Assembly: GCF_013978595.1 (NCBI RefSeq)
Contig: NZ_JACDTZ010000002.1
Location: forward strand, 1 to 64,000
DNA from: Corynebacterium haematomassiliense
GTDB taxonomy: Bacteria > Actinomycetota > Actinomycetes > Mycobacteriales > Mycobacteriaceae
Reading direction: 5' to 3'
DNA: 64,000 bases
Made by a program: the position numbers and the translations under genes. Below are positions 10,367 to 19,884 of this stretch, piece by piece. The notes beneath the pieces are model-generated. The model worked only from the letters and a program-made list of their open reading frames with translations. It had not been told where the DNA came from and did no database searches. Numbering within the stretch: the first letter of the stretch is position 1; each line of letters opens with the position of its first letter.

Positions 10367-12103
10367 CTAGCGCTCGGCGAGCTTGGACAGCAGGTCGTCG
10401 CGCACCTCGCGGCGGCGGATCTTGCCCATCTGGTCCTTCGCCAGCTCGTCGAAGTGGTAGAACGTGCGCGGGACCTTGTAGCGGGTGAGGCGCTCGCGGG
10501 CGAAGTCTTTGAGGCCGTCGGGGTCGAGGGCGGAGCCGTCGTTAAGCACGATGCATGCGACGACATCCTCGGAACCGTCGGCGCGCGGGCGGCCCACGAC
10601 CGCGACATCAGCGACGTCCGGGTGGGTGCGGATGACTTCCTCGACCTCGGCCGGGTAGACGTTGAAGCCGCCGGTGATGATGAGCTCCTTGATGCGGGAG
10701 ACCAGCTTGATAAAGCCGTCTTCCTCCATGATCCCCATGTCGCCGGTGCGGAACCAGCCGTCGTGGAAGACCTTTTCGGTGGCCTCCGGGTTGTTGAAGT
10801 AGCCGGAGAAGACCTGGGGGCCCTTGGCCAGGATTTCGCCGGCCTCGCCGAACGGCATGTCCTCGTCCGGGTTGTCGGGGTTGACGATGCGGATCTGCGT
10901 GTCGGGGAAGGGGATGCCGATGTAGCCGGGGCGGCGGTCGCCGGATTCGGGGTTGCCCACGATGATGGGGGAGGTTTCGGTGAGCCCGTAGCCCTCGACG
11001 AGGTGGCCGCCGGTGGCGCGCTCCCATTCCTCGATGACGTCGGCGGGCAGCGAGGATGCGCCGGAGAAGCCGATCTTGATGTCGGAAAGGTCGGCGTTTT
11101 TCTTCTTCGCCGTTTTCACGATGCGCTCAAAGACGGTGGGCACGCCCGGGACGAAGGTGGGCGGGGTGATGCGGATGGCCTTCATGATCAGGTCCATCTT
11201 CGGCGCGGGCAGGAGCACGAGCTCGGAGCCGACCAGCATGGTCAGCGTCAGCGAGAACGTCAGGCCGTAGGCGTGGAAGAACGGCAGGGTGGCCAGCATG
11301 CGCTGGTTGCCTTCCTGCAGCTCCTTGACCCAGGCCTGGCCCTGCAGCGGGTTGGCGATGAGGTTGCGGTGCGACAGCGCCGCGCCCTTTGGGGTGCCGG
11401 TGGTGCCGGAGGTGTAGAGGATCACGGCGGGCGAATCCGCGGTGACGTCCTCGGGCGTTTTCAGGTCTGCACCTAGACCCCCGATGGCGGAGCTGGTCAG
11501 CGACTCCCAGGGCACCGTGTGCAGGGAGGTGTTCTTGCTGGTGGCGGTGAGCGCTCCACGGGCCTCCAGGATCTTGGGCAGCGGGATGCGCAGGGCGAGC
11601 TGCTGGGCGCGCGGCATGGCCTTGGTCATGTTGACGCTGACCACGGTTTCCAGCGCGGTGTCCGCGCGCAGTTTCTCCAGCGTGTCGGCGGCTTTGTCCC
11701 AGGCGATGGCGACGCGGGCGCCGTGGTCGATGAACTGGGGGCGCAGCTCGTGGGCGGTGTAGAGGGGGTTGTGCTCCACCACCACGCCGCCGATCATCTG
11801 CACGGCGAAGAAGGCGGCGACGTGCTGGGGGCAGTTGGGCAGCATGATGGCGACGCGGTCGCCGGGTCGCACGCCGAATGCTTTCAGCCCGGCGGCGGCG
11901 CGGCGCACTTCGCGGTCGAGCTCGCCGAAGGTTTGGGTGCGGCCGAAGAAGCGGGTGGCGATCCGGGAGACGTTCTTTGCAAGGTTGTCTTTGTACAGCT
12001 CGCCCAGAGTTTTCTCGCCGTATTCCAGCGAGTGCGCGGTCCACTCGGGGTAGTACTGCAGCCAGGGTTTGACGTCGTTGACGTTGGATGGGGTGAGAGC
12101 CAT
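10367..12103 (-). CDS. fadD: Long-chain fatty-acid-CoA ligase (FadD-type), copy 2
   Basis: A 578-residue acyl-CoA synthetase that activates fatty acids as acyl-AMP and then acyl-CoA. The AMP-binding P-loop is ILYTSGTTGTPKGAALSH. The adenylate motif is GYGLTETSP. The C-terminal domain has GWFRTGDMG, the hinge region LVSRIKELIITGGFNVYPAEVEE, and the catalytic lysine segment KDQMGKIRRREVRD. The start at 12103 (MALTPSNV) is taken over 12112. It lies 33 bases downstream of a close paralogue on the same strand, so the pair looks like a tandem duplication. The family includes oleate-type ligases; chain-length specificity cannot be read here. Confidence 0.9.
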   Translation of the reverse strand: MALTPSNVNDVKPWLQYYPEWTAHSLEYGEKTLGELYKDNLAKNVSRIATRFFGRTQTFGELDREVRRAAAGLKAFGVRPGDRVAIMLPNCPQHVAAFFAVQMIGGVVVEHNPLYTAHELRPQFIDHGARVAIAWDKAADTLEKLRADTALETVVSVNMTKAMPRAQQLALRIPLPKILEARGALTATSKNTSLHTVPWESLTSSAIGGLGADLKTPEDVTADSPAVILYTSGTTGTPKGAALSHRNLIANPLQGQAWVKELQEGNQRMLATLPFFHAYGLTFSLTLTMLVGSELVLLPAPKMDLIMKAIRITPPTFVPGVPTVFERIVKTAKKKNADLSDIKIGFSGASSLPADVIEEWERATGGHLVEGYGLTETSPIIVGNPESGDRRPGYIGIPFPDTQIRIVNPDNPDEDMPFGEAGEILAKGPQVFSGYFNNPEATEKVFHDGWFRTGDMGIMEEDGFIKLVSRIKELIITGGFNVYPAEVEEVIRTHPDVADVAVVGRPRADGSEDVVACIVLNDGSALDPDGLKDFARERLTRYKVPRTFYHFDELAKDQMGKIRRREVRDDLLSKLAER

Positions 12104-12136
12104 GCGCACCACCCTACGCGCTTTGCCGCCCGTAAC

Positions 12137-13831
12137 CTACGGTTGCGTAAGCAACTGCAGTAGCGTGTCGCGCACTTCCCTCCGCCTGATCTTGCCGGTC
12201 TGGTCCCTGTTGAGCTGGTCAAAGTGGTAGAAGTCGCGCGGGACCTTGTAGCGGGTCAAGCGCTGCCGGGCGTAGGCCTTGAGGCCGTCGGGGTCGAGGG
12301 CGGAGCCGTCGATAAGCGTGATGCAGGCGACGACATCCTCGGAGCCGTCCGGGCGCGGGCGGCCCACGACTGCGATGTCCTCGATGTCCGGGTGGTTGCG
12401 CATCACGCCTTCGACCTCGTCGGGGTAGACGTTGAAGCCGCCGGTGATGATCATTTCCTTGATGCGCGCGACCAGTTTGATCCAGCCGTCCGGCTCCATC
12501 ACCGCCATGTCGCCGGTGCGGAACCAGCCGTCGTGGAACGCGCGCTCGTTGGCTTCGGGGCTGTTGAGGTAGCCGGAAAAGACCTGGGGCCCGCGCGCGA
12601 GCAGCTCGCCGGGTTCGCCGTCGGGCATGGTGCGCGACGGGTCGTCGGGGTCGGCGATGCGGATCTCGGTGTTGGGAAACGGCAGGCCGATGTAGCCGGG
12701 CCGCCGCGTGCCGTCGAGGGGGTTGCCGGCCAGGATCGGGGCGGTTTCGGTCAGCCCGTAGCCCTCGATCAGGCGCCCGCCGGTGGCGTTTTCCCAGCGC
12801 TCGATGGTTTCCACGGGCAGGGTGGACGCGCCGGAGACGGAGGTGTGGATGGACGACAGGTCCGCGTTGGTTTCCACCGCCCACTCGACAATCTTGTCGT
12901 AGAGGGTGGGCACGCCCGGCAGCACTGTGGGGCGCGTTTTGGTGATCGCGGCCTGGTAGAGCTTCGGTTTCGGCGCCGGCACAAGCACCATTTCCGCGCC
13001 GATGCTCAGCGGCAGCGCGTAGTTCAGCGCGAGGCCGTAGATGTGGAACATTGGCAGCACGCCGAGGACCTTCTCGCGCACCGCGCCCCAATCCTCCATC
13101 CACTCCATGCCGGCCTTGAGCACCGCGATGATGTTGCCGTGCGTCAGCGGCGCGCCCTTGGGCCTGCCCGAGGTGCCGGAGGTGTAAAGGATGAACGCGG
13201 TGGCGTCCTGAGTGATCTGCGGGAAGTGCACGGAGCGGGAGCGCTGGCGCATGAACTCGCGCCACGGCATCGCGCCGGGGGCGGGTTTGGTCAGCTCGGC
13301 GCGCAGCTTGGTCACCGGCGGAATGGGCAGCGCGAGCGCCGCGCGCAGGTGCAGCGGGGTTTCCTCGAGCATGTTCACTGCCACCACGGTCTCAAGCTGG
13401 GTGCTTTTGCTTAACGACGAAAACGTCTCCGCCACCCTGTCAAAGACAATCGCTACCCGCGCCCCGTGGTCTTCGAATTGCGGCTGCAGTTCTGCCGCGG
13501 TGTAGAGCGGGTTGTGCTCCACCACGGTCGCACCGAGGCGCAGGATGGCGGTGACGGCGATGACGTGCTGCGGGCAATTCGGCAGCGCGACGGCCACGCG
13601 GTCTCCGCGGCGCACGCCGAGTTGCGTTAGTGCTGCGGCGGCGCGGGCGACCTGCTCGTTGAGCTGGCTGTAGGTAAGCGTTTTGCCCATGAACCAGGTG
13701 GCGGTGCTCTTCGGCTGCATGGCCACCGCCTGGTTGAACCAGCTGACCAGGGTGTCCGTCCCGATGTCGGGGTTGGGGTCGGTCCACTCGGCGTAGTGGT
13801 CGATCCAGGCTTTGGTGTCAAAGGCTCCCAC
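12137..13831 (-). CDS. fadD: Long-chain fatty-acid-CoA ligase (FadD-type), copy 1
   Basis: A 564-residue paralogue of its downstream neighbour, with ILYTSGTSGRPKGAPLTH, GYGLTETAP, GWFRTGDMAVME, LVARIKEMIITGGFNVYPDEVEG and NRDQTGKIRRREVRDTLLQ. The start is fixed by a GTG at 13831 behind an excellent AAGGAGGATTTCC Shine-Dalgarno. A longer upstream frame exists but has no such site. Both copies keep all adenylation motifs, so both should be active. The C-terminal 120 residues are the most similar part of the two proteins, while the middle (residues about 180-220) differs most. A divergent promoter region separates it from the MinD-like gene. Confidence 0.9.
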   Translation of the reverse strand: MGAFDTKAWIDHYAEWTDPNPDIGTDTLVSWFNQAVAMQPKSTATWFMGKTLTYSQLNEQVARAAAALTQLGVRRGDRVAVALPNCPQHVIAVTAILRLGATVVEHNPLYTAAELQPQFEDHGARVAIVFDRVAETFSSLSKSTQLETVVAVNMLEETPLHLRAALALPIPPVTKLRAELTKPAPGAMPWREFMRQRSRSVHFPQITQDATAFILYTSGTSGRPKGAPLTHGNIIAVLKAGMEWMEDWGAVREKVLGVLPMFHIYGLALNYALPLSIGAEMVLVPAPKPKLYQAAITKTRPTVLPGVPTLYDKIVEWAVETNADLSSIHTSVSGASTLPVETIERWENATGGRLIEGYGLTETAPILAGNPLDGTRRPGYIGLPFPNTEIRIADPDDPSRTMPDGEPGELLARGPQVFSGYLNSPEANERAFHDGWFRTGDMAVMEPDGWIKLVARIKEMIITGGFNVYPDEVEGVMRNHPDIEDIAVVGRPRPDGSEDVVACITLIDGSALDPDGLKAYARQRLTRYKVPRDFYHFDQLNRDQTGKIRRREVRDTLLQLLTQP

Positions 13832-13974
13832 GGAAATCCTCCTTGTTGTTAGTTGGGCAAAACAAGTTGGCGACAAGTGTAACCTACGTTGCGGTAAGTT
13901 TGTTGCGCTGCAGGGTGGGCGGGTTTGCTCTAGGCTGTGGCGCGAAACCATTCGAGGGGGAATTGGGGGAAACC

Positions 13975-14961
13975 ATGACTACCTATTTCGAGCCGTCCAT
14001 CGACACCGATGCCGGGTTTGAGCTCACACCGCCCGCAGTGCTGGACCAGTCCAACCTGGTGGACCCGGTGAAGGCGCCGCCCAAGCAGGGCTGGCGCAAA
14101 CTCATCCACTCCGCCACGCGCGGCCGCATCAACCCGGGAGGCTCCCGGCGGGAGCTGGAGCAGCAGCAGCTTTTCGACGCCATCCGGGCACCCCTGCGCG
14201 GCGACTACCGCATCGCCGTGATGAGCCTGAAAGGCGGCGTGGGCAAAACCACCACCACGGTCGCGCTCGGCGGCGTGTTCGCGCAGACCCGCGGCGACCG
14301 CGTCATCGCCATCGACGCCAACCCGGACCTGGGCACCCTGGCCCAGCGCGCTGCCACCGCGCCGCCGGCGACCATCCGCGACCTGCTGCAGGCGCCGGGC
14401 ACGGAGCGCTACCCCCAGGTGCGCGCCTACACCAACCAGGCATCCTCGCGCCTGGAAGTCATCGGCTCCGAGCGCGACCCGGCCGTCAGCGAGGCGTTCT
14501 CTGAGGACGACTACCGCCGCGCCATCGACATCCTGCAGCACCACTACAACGTCATCCTCACCGACTGCGGCACAGGCCTGATGCACTCCGCCATGGCCGG
14601 CGTGCTCGATCTGGCCAACGCGCTGGTGCTGGTGACCTCGCCGGCGCTCGACGGGGCCCAGTCCGCCTCCGCCACCCTGGACTGGCTGAACTTGCACGGC
14701 TACGACCAGCTCGCCGCCAACGCCGTGGTGGTCATCTCCGCCTCCGCGCCGGGCAAGCCGACCATCGACATGGGCAAAGTCGCCGACCACTTCGCCTCCC
14801 GTGCCCGCGCGGTGCACACCATCCCGTACGACCGCCACCTCGCCGAAGGCGCCGTGGTGGACCTGGAGCGCGTCTCCCCAGCGACGTTGAAGGCCTACCA
14901 GCACCTCGCGGCCACGGTCGCCGCGGACTTCGGCTCCTGGCACCGCCACGCCGCGCTCTGA
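13975..14961 (+). CDS. MinD/ParA-like P-loop ATPase with N-terminal extension
   Basis: A 328-residue protein. About 75 residues of Pro-rich, probably disordered N-terminus (EPSIDTDAGFELTPPAVLDQ) precede a deviant Walker A motif, LKGGVGKTTTT (near residue 85), typical of ParA/MinD ATPases. The rest of the Rossmann domain includes RVIAIDANPDLGTLA and NVILTDCGTGLMHSAM. Similar extended ATPases occur with ESX/type VII secretion (EspI-like) and as orphans in corynebacteria. No esx, parB or minC-like partner lies nearby, so its role is open. The ATG at 13975 is chosen over an upstream start; GAGGGGGAATTGGGGG precedes it. Confidence 0.8.
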   Translation: MTTYFEPSIDTDAGFELTPPAVLDQSNLVDPVKAPPKQGWRKLIHSATRGRINPGGSRRELEQQQLFDAIRAPLRGDYRIAVMSLKGGVGKTTTTVALGGVFAQTRGDRVIAIDANPDLGTLAQRAATAPPATIRDLLQAPGTERYPQVRAYTNQASSRLEVIGSERDPAVSEAFSEDDYRRAIDILQHHYNVILTDCGTGLMHSAMAGVLDLANALVLVTSPALDGAQSASATLDWLNLHGYDQLAANAVVVISASAPGKPTIDMGKVADHFASRARAVHTIPYDRHLAEGAVVDLERVSPATLKAYQHLAATVAADFGSWHRHAAL

Positions 14962-14998
14962 CGGGCGCGGTTCTGGCTCACCTCAACCGCGACCCAGA

Positions 14999-15076
14999 CA
15001 CTTCGCGGCCGAATCTGTCAGCCGGGCCCTATCTGTCCAGGTCGGCGCAAACGGCCGCCGTGATCTGTCAGGAACC
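14999..15076 (+). repeat. ~78-bp interspersed repeat, copy A
   Basis: It starts CACTTCGCGGCCGAATCTGTCAG-like, contains CAGGTCGGCGCAAACG and ends TGATCTGTCAGGAACC. Near-identical copies are at 49437-49514 (same strand) and 41215-41290 (opposite strand). Each copy has CTGTCAG twice, about 45 bases apart. It fills most of the gap between the MinD-like gene and mshA. Confidence 0.8.
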
Positions 15077-15109
15077 TAGGTGAAACCCGTGTGCGCTAGT
15101 CTTGCCCGC

Positions 15110-16372
15110 ATGCGCGTCGCCATGATTTCCATGCACACCTCCCCGCTCGAGCAGCCGGGGACGGGTGATGCCGGCGGCATGAACGTCTACGTCCACAACA
15201 CCGCCACCCAGCTGGCCCGCAAGGGCACCACGGTGGACGTGTTTACCCGCGCGACCCGCCCCAGCCAGGGCGAGGTGGTGGAGGTGGAGCCCGGCTACCG
15301 GGTTATCAACGTGGTGGCCGGGCCCTACGAGGGGCTGGAGAAAGACGACTTGCCCACCCAGCTCGCCGCCTTTTCCGGCGGGGTGGTGCAGTTCGCCCGC
15401 ACGAACGACGAAAACTACGACCTGATCCACTCCCACTACTGGCTCTCCGGCCAGGTGGGGTGGCTGTTGGCGGATCTGGCCGGCATCCCGCTGGTGCACA
15501 CCGGGCACACCTGGGCAGCGGTGAAAAACGCCTACGCCACGGACGCTTCCGAGTCGGAGGCGCGCCGCATCTGCGAGCAGCAGTTGGTGGACAACGCCGA
15601 GGTCTTAGTGGTCAACACCGAGGACGAGACGAGCGAGCTCGCCCGCTTCTACGACGTGGACCCGGCGAAAATTTCCGTGGTCAGCCCGGGTGCGGACACG
15701 GAGCTGTTCACCCCCGGCACGAACCGCAACACGGAGCTTGCGCGCCGCCACCTGGGCATTCCGCTGCACGCGAAGGTGGTGGCGTTTGTGGGCCGTCTGC
15801 AGGATTTCAAGGGCCCGCAGGTGCTGATCCAGGCGATGGGCGAGGTGGTGCGCCGCGGCCGGGTCGACGGCCCGTTGCGCGTGATCATTTGCGGCGGCGC
15901 GAGCGGCGCGGGCTCGTCGGTGGAGCGCTACCGCGAGCTTGCGGTGTCGGAAGGCATTGGCGGCTGCACCCGTTTCCTCGGGCCGCGGCCGCCGGAGGAG
16001 CTGGTGAGCATCTACCAGGCCGCGGACATCGTCGCCGTGCCCAGCTACAACGAAAGTTTCGGGCTCGTGGCGGTGGAGGCGCAGGCCGCGGGCACTCCTG
16101 TCGTCGCGGCGCGCGTCGGGGGCCTCCCGCTCGCGGTCGCGGACGGTCAGACGGGCCTGCTCGTCAACGGCCACGGCACGGAGGCGTGGGCGCAAGCACT
16201 GGAGCAATTGCTTATCGACGATCCCACGCGCATCCACATGGGCGAACAGGCCGTCAGCCACGCAAAAGCGTTCAGCTGGGCCGCCTCGGCGGACAAACTG
16301 ATAGAGGTCTACACCGACACCCTGTCCGGCTACGTCCCGGGCGAGGCCACCCGAGACGCCGGCGGGATGTAG
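15110..16372 (+). CDS. mshA: D-inositol-3-phosphate glycosyltransferase (mycothiol synthesis)
   Basis: A 420-residue GT4-family enzyme that joins UDP-GlcNAc to 1L-inositol-1-phosphate, the first step of mycothiol synthesis. It starts [17 protein letters not shown], with the donor/acceptor loop [25 protein letters not shown] follows, then the second Rossmann domain with [18 protein letters not shown] and [23 protein letters not shown], where the EX7E motif binds the nucleotide sugar. The ATG at 15110 is chosen because MshA begins directly with the RVAMIS strand. It stands alone, with a repeat copy in the upstream gap, and converges on the first protease gene. Confidence 0.92.
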   Translation: MRVAMISMHTSPLEQPGTGDAGGMNVYVHNTATQLARKGTTVDVFTRATRPSQGEVVEVEPGYRVINVVAGPYEGLEKDDLPTQLAAFSGGVVQFARTNDENYDLIHSHYWLSGQVGWLLADLAGIPLVHTGHTWAAVKNAYATDASESEARRICEQQLVDNAEVLVVNTEDETSELARFYDVDPAKISVVSPGADTELFTPGTNRNTELARRHLGIPLHAKVVAFVGRLQDFKGPQVLIQAMGEVVRRGRVDGPLRVIICGGASGAGSSVERYRELAVSEGIGGCTRFLGPRPPEELVSIYQAADIVAVPSYNESFGLVAVEAQAAGTPVVAARVGGLPLAVADGQTGLLVNGHGTEAWAQALEQLLIDDPTRIHMGEQAVSHAKAFSWAASADKLIEVYTDTLSGYVPGEATRDAGGM

Positions 16373-17518
16373 CTAGAGGCGCTTGCCGATCTCCTCGCCG
16401 AGGGATGCCCCGCCCCAGTAGCCGATGCGGTCGGAGTGGTATCCGATGGCGCGGTTGATCTCCGCCGGGTCGAACTGGCCCTGCGAGGCCTTCTGCGCCA
16501 GGCCGGCGGCTTCCTGCTGGGCGTTGTCGACGGCCTTGCGGAGCTCGTCGCGAGGCACCGGCTGCTTGAAGTCGGGGTTAAGGCGCTTGATTTCGGCCGC
16601 GACGCGTTCTTCCTCATCGCCGGAGGTGGTGAAGTTCTCGCGCGGCGCGGTGGAGTCGGTGGGGGTGAACACTTCGTTGACGTGGCCGTCGGGGATGCCG
16701 TAGGCGTCCTCGATTATGCGGTCCACCGGCTGCGCCTTGCCGAGCGGCCCGAGCGTCATGGAGGACACGCCGATGGCGGCGCCGTCGCGGGGGTCGAAGT
16801 TCACGCCGCCGGAGTCGCCCTGCACGTAGTTCAGCCCCCAGCTGTAGATGCCGTTTCTTGTGCGGCCGATCTGCTTGGCGCAGGTGCGGCCCGTGGTGGC
16901 GCCGTCCTTGCAGATGGGCTGGCCGAAGTTGTCGACCGAGACCTCACCCGGAGCAAGCGTGCGGAAGTCGCGCACATGCGTGATCTTCACCGGTTCGCCC
17001 TGCACGCCGCCGTTGAAGTCGCGGGAGTGGGACAGGCCGGTTTCGGTCACGCCGTCGTCGATGCGCACCACGCCCCAGTCGGCAGTGCGGATGGACTGCA
17101 TCGGGTCGCTCAGGTTCATGGCTTCCGGGGTGACGTGGTTGGACGCCACGCGCTCGCCGAAGCGCTTGTACTCGGTGCCCACGGGGGCGTAGAACTCGTT
17201 TTTCACCTCCGGGAAGCCGGGCATGGTGTTCACGCAATGGGAGACAGTGAGCATCACACGCTGCGGTTCCTCGCCAGGCAGGTGCAGGGTGCCGTTGGGG
17301 CCTTGGGAGCAGGTGCCGGCCCAGCCGTCGCGCGGCATGGTCAGTTTCTGGCCGTTGGGCAGGTCGATTGTTTTCGGCGGGTCCTGGGGGAACCCTCGCA
17401 TCGGCGCGCCGGGTGCGACGAGCGCGGGCGCGGCTTCCGCCGGCGCGGGGAGGGCCTGAAGTGCGAGCATGCTGGCTGCTGCAAGTGCTGTTGCTGGTGT
17501 TCGAAGGCTGAATCGCAT
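16373..17518 (-). CDS. Secreted trypsin-like (S1) serine protease, tandem copy 3
   Basis: A 381-residue protein with a clear signal peptide (MRFSLRTPATALAAASMLAL, likely cut after AEA near residue 29). The catalytic triad is complete: His94 in LTVSHCVN, Asp147 in TADWGVVRIDD and Ser236 in QGDSGGVNFDPR. Cysteine pairs are placed for disulfides (TCSQG...SHC, ICKDG...RTC). A C-terminal helical region of about 100 residues (EEERVAAEIKRLNPDF) follows the protease domain. Substrate unknown. It lies 10 bases downstream of a paralogue with the same order of domains, in a three-gene tandem array. Confidence 0.88.
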   Translation of the reverse strand: MRFSLRTPATALAAASMLALQALPAPAEAAPALVAPGAPMRGFPQDPPKTIDLPNGQKLTMPRDGWAGTCSQGPNGTLHLPGEEPQRVMLTVSHCVNTMPGFPEVKNEFYAPVGTEYKRFGERVASNHVTPEAMNLSDPMQSIRTADWGVVRIDDGVTETGLSHSRDFNGGVQGEPVKITHVRDFRTLAPGEVSVDNFGQPICKDGATTGRTCAKQIGRTRNGIYSWGLNYVQGDSGGVNFDPRDGAAIGVSSMTLGPLGKAQPVDRIIEDAYGIPDGHVNEVFTPTDSTAPRENFTTSGDEEERVAAEIKRLNPDFKQPVPRDELRKAVDNAQQEAAGLAQKASQGQFDPAEINRAIGYHSDRIGYWGGASLGEEIGKRL

Positions 17519-17528
17519 GAGAATTACC

Positions 17529-18641
17529 TTAACGTGCAAACCCGGCCCATAGGGCGATATCGTTGCCATGCTTTTCGACGAGCCGCTGAACCTCACCAGC
17601 GTCCACCCCGCCACGCAGCGCCCGGCGCGCGGTTTCGTGGGCGGCTTGGCCCGCCTCGTTTACGGCGCGGCGCAGCTCCGTCTTCGGGTTCGGCGGGACG
17701 TACCCGGGGTTGAGCTCGCGCGTGGCCCGGTCGATGCGTTCGCGTTCCGCGCCACTGGTGGTGAACTCCGCGCGCGGGGCGGTGCCTGCGATCTGGAACG
17801 CCTGGTTGACCTGGCCGTCGGGGATGCCGTAGGCGTCCTCGAGCGCGCGGTCCGCGGCCTGGGAGACGAACAGCGGCCCGATCACGCCATGGGAGGTGCC
17901 GATGACGGCGCCGTCACGCGGGTCGAAGTTCACCCCGCCCGAATCGCCCATTTCCGCCGCGACGCCGACGCTGTAGACGGTGTCGCGGCCGCGGGCGATC
18001 TGCCTTCCGCAGGACCGTCCGGTGGTGGCGCCGTCTTTGCAGATCGGTTGGCCGAAGTTGTCCACCGAGTACTCGCCGGGGCGAAGCGTGCGGTAGTCGC
18101 GGATGCCGGTGAGCTGCACAGGGGCACCCGCAGAACCGCCGGCGGCGTCGCGGGAGTGGGAGAGGTCCGTGGCGGTGGCGGAGTCGTCGATACGCACGAA
18201 CGCCCAGTCGGGTTCCGTGAGCGCTGCGGGCAGATCGGCGAGCGAGTGGGTCTCAGTGGTGGGCCCGCTATTCGGGCCGCGGGTGCCGATGCGGGTGTAG
18301 CCGTCGCCGATTGGCACGTTGATTGTCGATGACGGCTCAGGCATGCCCGGGATCCGGTTCACGCAATGCGAGGCGGTGAGCATCACACGCTGCGGGCCCG
18401 TCGGGGTGGCGACGGTGCCGGACGGGCCCTGAGAGCAGGTGACGGTGTAGAGCTCCGGGGGCACGTTGAGCCGCTCACCCCACGGCGTGGCCGCCTGCGC
18501 GGGCGGGTTGACGGCGGGGACGCGGAAGGGGGCGCCAGGGGCGGCGAGCGCAGGCTCCGCGGCCTGTGCCGTGAATGTGGTTAGCGGCGCCGCCAGGGAC
18601 AACAACAGCGCTGCGGCGGCGAGAGACGCAGGGGTTTTCAT
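17529..18641 (-). CDS. Secreted trypsin-like (S1) serine protease, tandem copy 2
   Basis: A 370-residue protein with the signal peptide MKTPASLAAAALLLSLAAPL. The triad residues are His92 (LTASHCVN), Asp145 (EPDWAFVRIDD) and Ser234 (MGDSGGVNFDPR). It shares with its neighbours the blocks RDYRTLRPGE, DNFGQPICKDGATTGRSC and AYGIPDGQVN. The C-terminal tail again holds a charged helix (RERIDRATRELNPGY). All residues needed for activity are present. The array order and short gaps (10 and 52 bases) suggest one transcript and duplication from a single ancestor. Confidence 0.88.
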   Translation of the reverse strand: MKTPASLAAAALLLSLAAPLTTFTAQAAEPALAAPGAPFRVPAVNPPAQAATPWGERLNVPPELYTVTCSQGPSGTVATPTGPQRVMLTASHCVNRIPGMPEPSSTINVPIGDGYTRIGTRGPNSGPTTETHSLADLPAALTEPDWAFVRIDDSATATDLSHSRDAAGGSAGAPVQLTGIRDYRTLRPGEYSVDNFGQPICKDGATTGRSCGRQIARGRDTVYSVGVAAEMGDSGGVNFDPRDGAVIGTSHGVIGPLFVSQAADRALEDAYGIPDGQVNQAFQIAGTAPRAEFTTSGAERERIDRATRELNPGYVPPNPKTELRRAVNEAGQAAHETARRALRGGVDAGEVQRLVEKHGNDIALWAGFAR

Positions 18642-18693
18642 ACCTCCAGTGTAAATCCGCCGCGCCCGCGTTTCAGGTGGTCAGCGGTGTGAT

Positions 18694-19818
18694 CTAGCGC
18701 AGGAACGCGTCGACGGCGCCGCGCACATCGCCCGCGTGCTGCTGCGCCGCCGCGTTCGCGCGGCCGGCGAGGTCTTGCGCCGCCGCGACTGGATCCTCAG
18801 CCTGCGGCAGCTGCGCGGCTTCCGCGCTGAACCGCGCCGCGTCCGCCTGCGCGCCCATGACGGCGCGGTCGAGCAGCTCGCGTGGCTGGGGGCCGTCGAC
18901 AAGCTGCGGTGCATTGTTGGGCGAGAAATTCGCGACCTCCTCGTACAGCGGCGCGAAGTCGGCGCGCGGGGCAGGGGCCGCCGGGGTGAACGCCTCGTTG
19001 ACCTGGCCGTCGGGGATGCCGTAGGCGTCCTCAAGTGCGCGATCCACCTGCTGCGAGTTGCCGAACGGGCCGAAGCCGATGATGCTCAGCCCCACAGCCT
19101 CGCCGGTGCGCGGGTCGTAGTTGATGCCGCCGGAATCGCCCGACTCGTAACCCACGCCGAAGTGCCACACGAAGTTCTGGGTGCGGAACATCTGCACGCC
19201 GCACGAGCGGCCGGTGCGCATCCCGTCCTTGCAAATGGGTTGGCCGGCGTTGTCGAAGCTGATCAGCTCGTCGCCGCGCAGGTTGCGGTAGTCCTTCACC
19301 CCCGTGATCGTCGCCGGCGCGGACGGGCCGCGGCCCTTCTGATCCACCGACGACGACGCGCCTGACGCCTCCACGCCGGGAGCGAGACGCACCGTGACCC
19401 AATCGGGCTCGTCGATGATGCGGTAGAAGTCCATCAACTCGCCGTTGCCCAGCTCAAACGGGGTGCGTTGCCTATCGACGTCCCCCACCCGCGGGTAGGC
19501 CACCTTCCCGCCTTCGCGCAGCGGCGCGAACACGACCGGGCGGACAGTCTTGCTCTTGGACTCCATGCAGTGCGCCGCAGTGACCATCACCTGCTTCGTC
19601 TCACCGTCCGGGGTGCGCACGGTACCAACCGGGCCCTGGCTGCACCGCGCGGTGTGGACGAAGGAATCGGAGCCTTCGTCGAGCATGGCGATCGGCGCGC
19701 CGGGAGCGGCGAGCGCGGGGGCTGCCGCGGCGGCGGTGGGCGCGGCGGGGGAGGCGAGGGCGACGCAGGCGGCGGCGAGGCTGGCGGCGAGGGCGGAAGC
19801 GGAGCGGGGTGAAAACAT
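18694..19818 (-). CDS. Secreted trypsin-like (S1) serine protease, tandem copy 1
   Basis: A 374-residue protein and the most diverged of the three copies. An Ala-rich signal peptide (MFSPRSASALAASLAAACVA) leads to the triad His83 (VTAAHCM), Asp139 (EPDWVTVRLAP) and Ser229 (ESGDSGGINYDPR). DNAGQPICKDGMRTGRSC and AYGIPDGQVN are shared with the other two. The C-terminal 90 residues form an Ala/Gln-rich helical tail (DAARFSAEAAQLPQAEDP). The start is set at 19818, where the signal peptide begins; longer frames run antisense through gpmA and senX3. It is divergent from gpmA. Confidence 0.87.
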   Translation of the reverse strand: MFSPRSASALAASLAAACVALASPAAPTAAAAAPALAAPGAPIAMLDEGSDSFVHTARCSQGPVGTVRTPDGETKQVMVTAAHCMESKSKTVRPVVFAPLREGGKVAYPRVGDVDRQRTPFELGNGELMDFYRIIDEPDWVTVRLAPGVEASGASSSVDQKGRGPSAPATITGVKDYRNLRGDELISFDNAGQPICKDGMRTGRSCGVQMFRTQNFVWHFGVGYESGDSGGINYDPRTGEAVGLSIIGFGPFGNSQQVDRALEDAYGIPDGQVNEAFTPAAPAPRADFAPLYEEVANFSPNNAPQLVDGPQPRELLDRAVMGAQADAARFSAEAAQLPQAEDPVAAAQDLAGRANAAAQQHAGDVRGAVDAFLR

Positions 19819-19884
19819 GCCTTTAGACTCTAAACCCCCGACAAACCCCCGACAGTTTCGCCCATCCGTGGCATGCTTGAAGGC

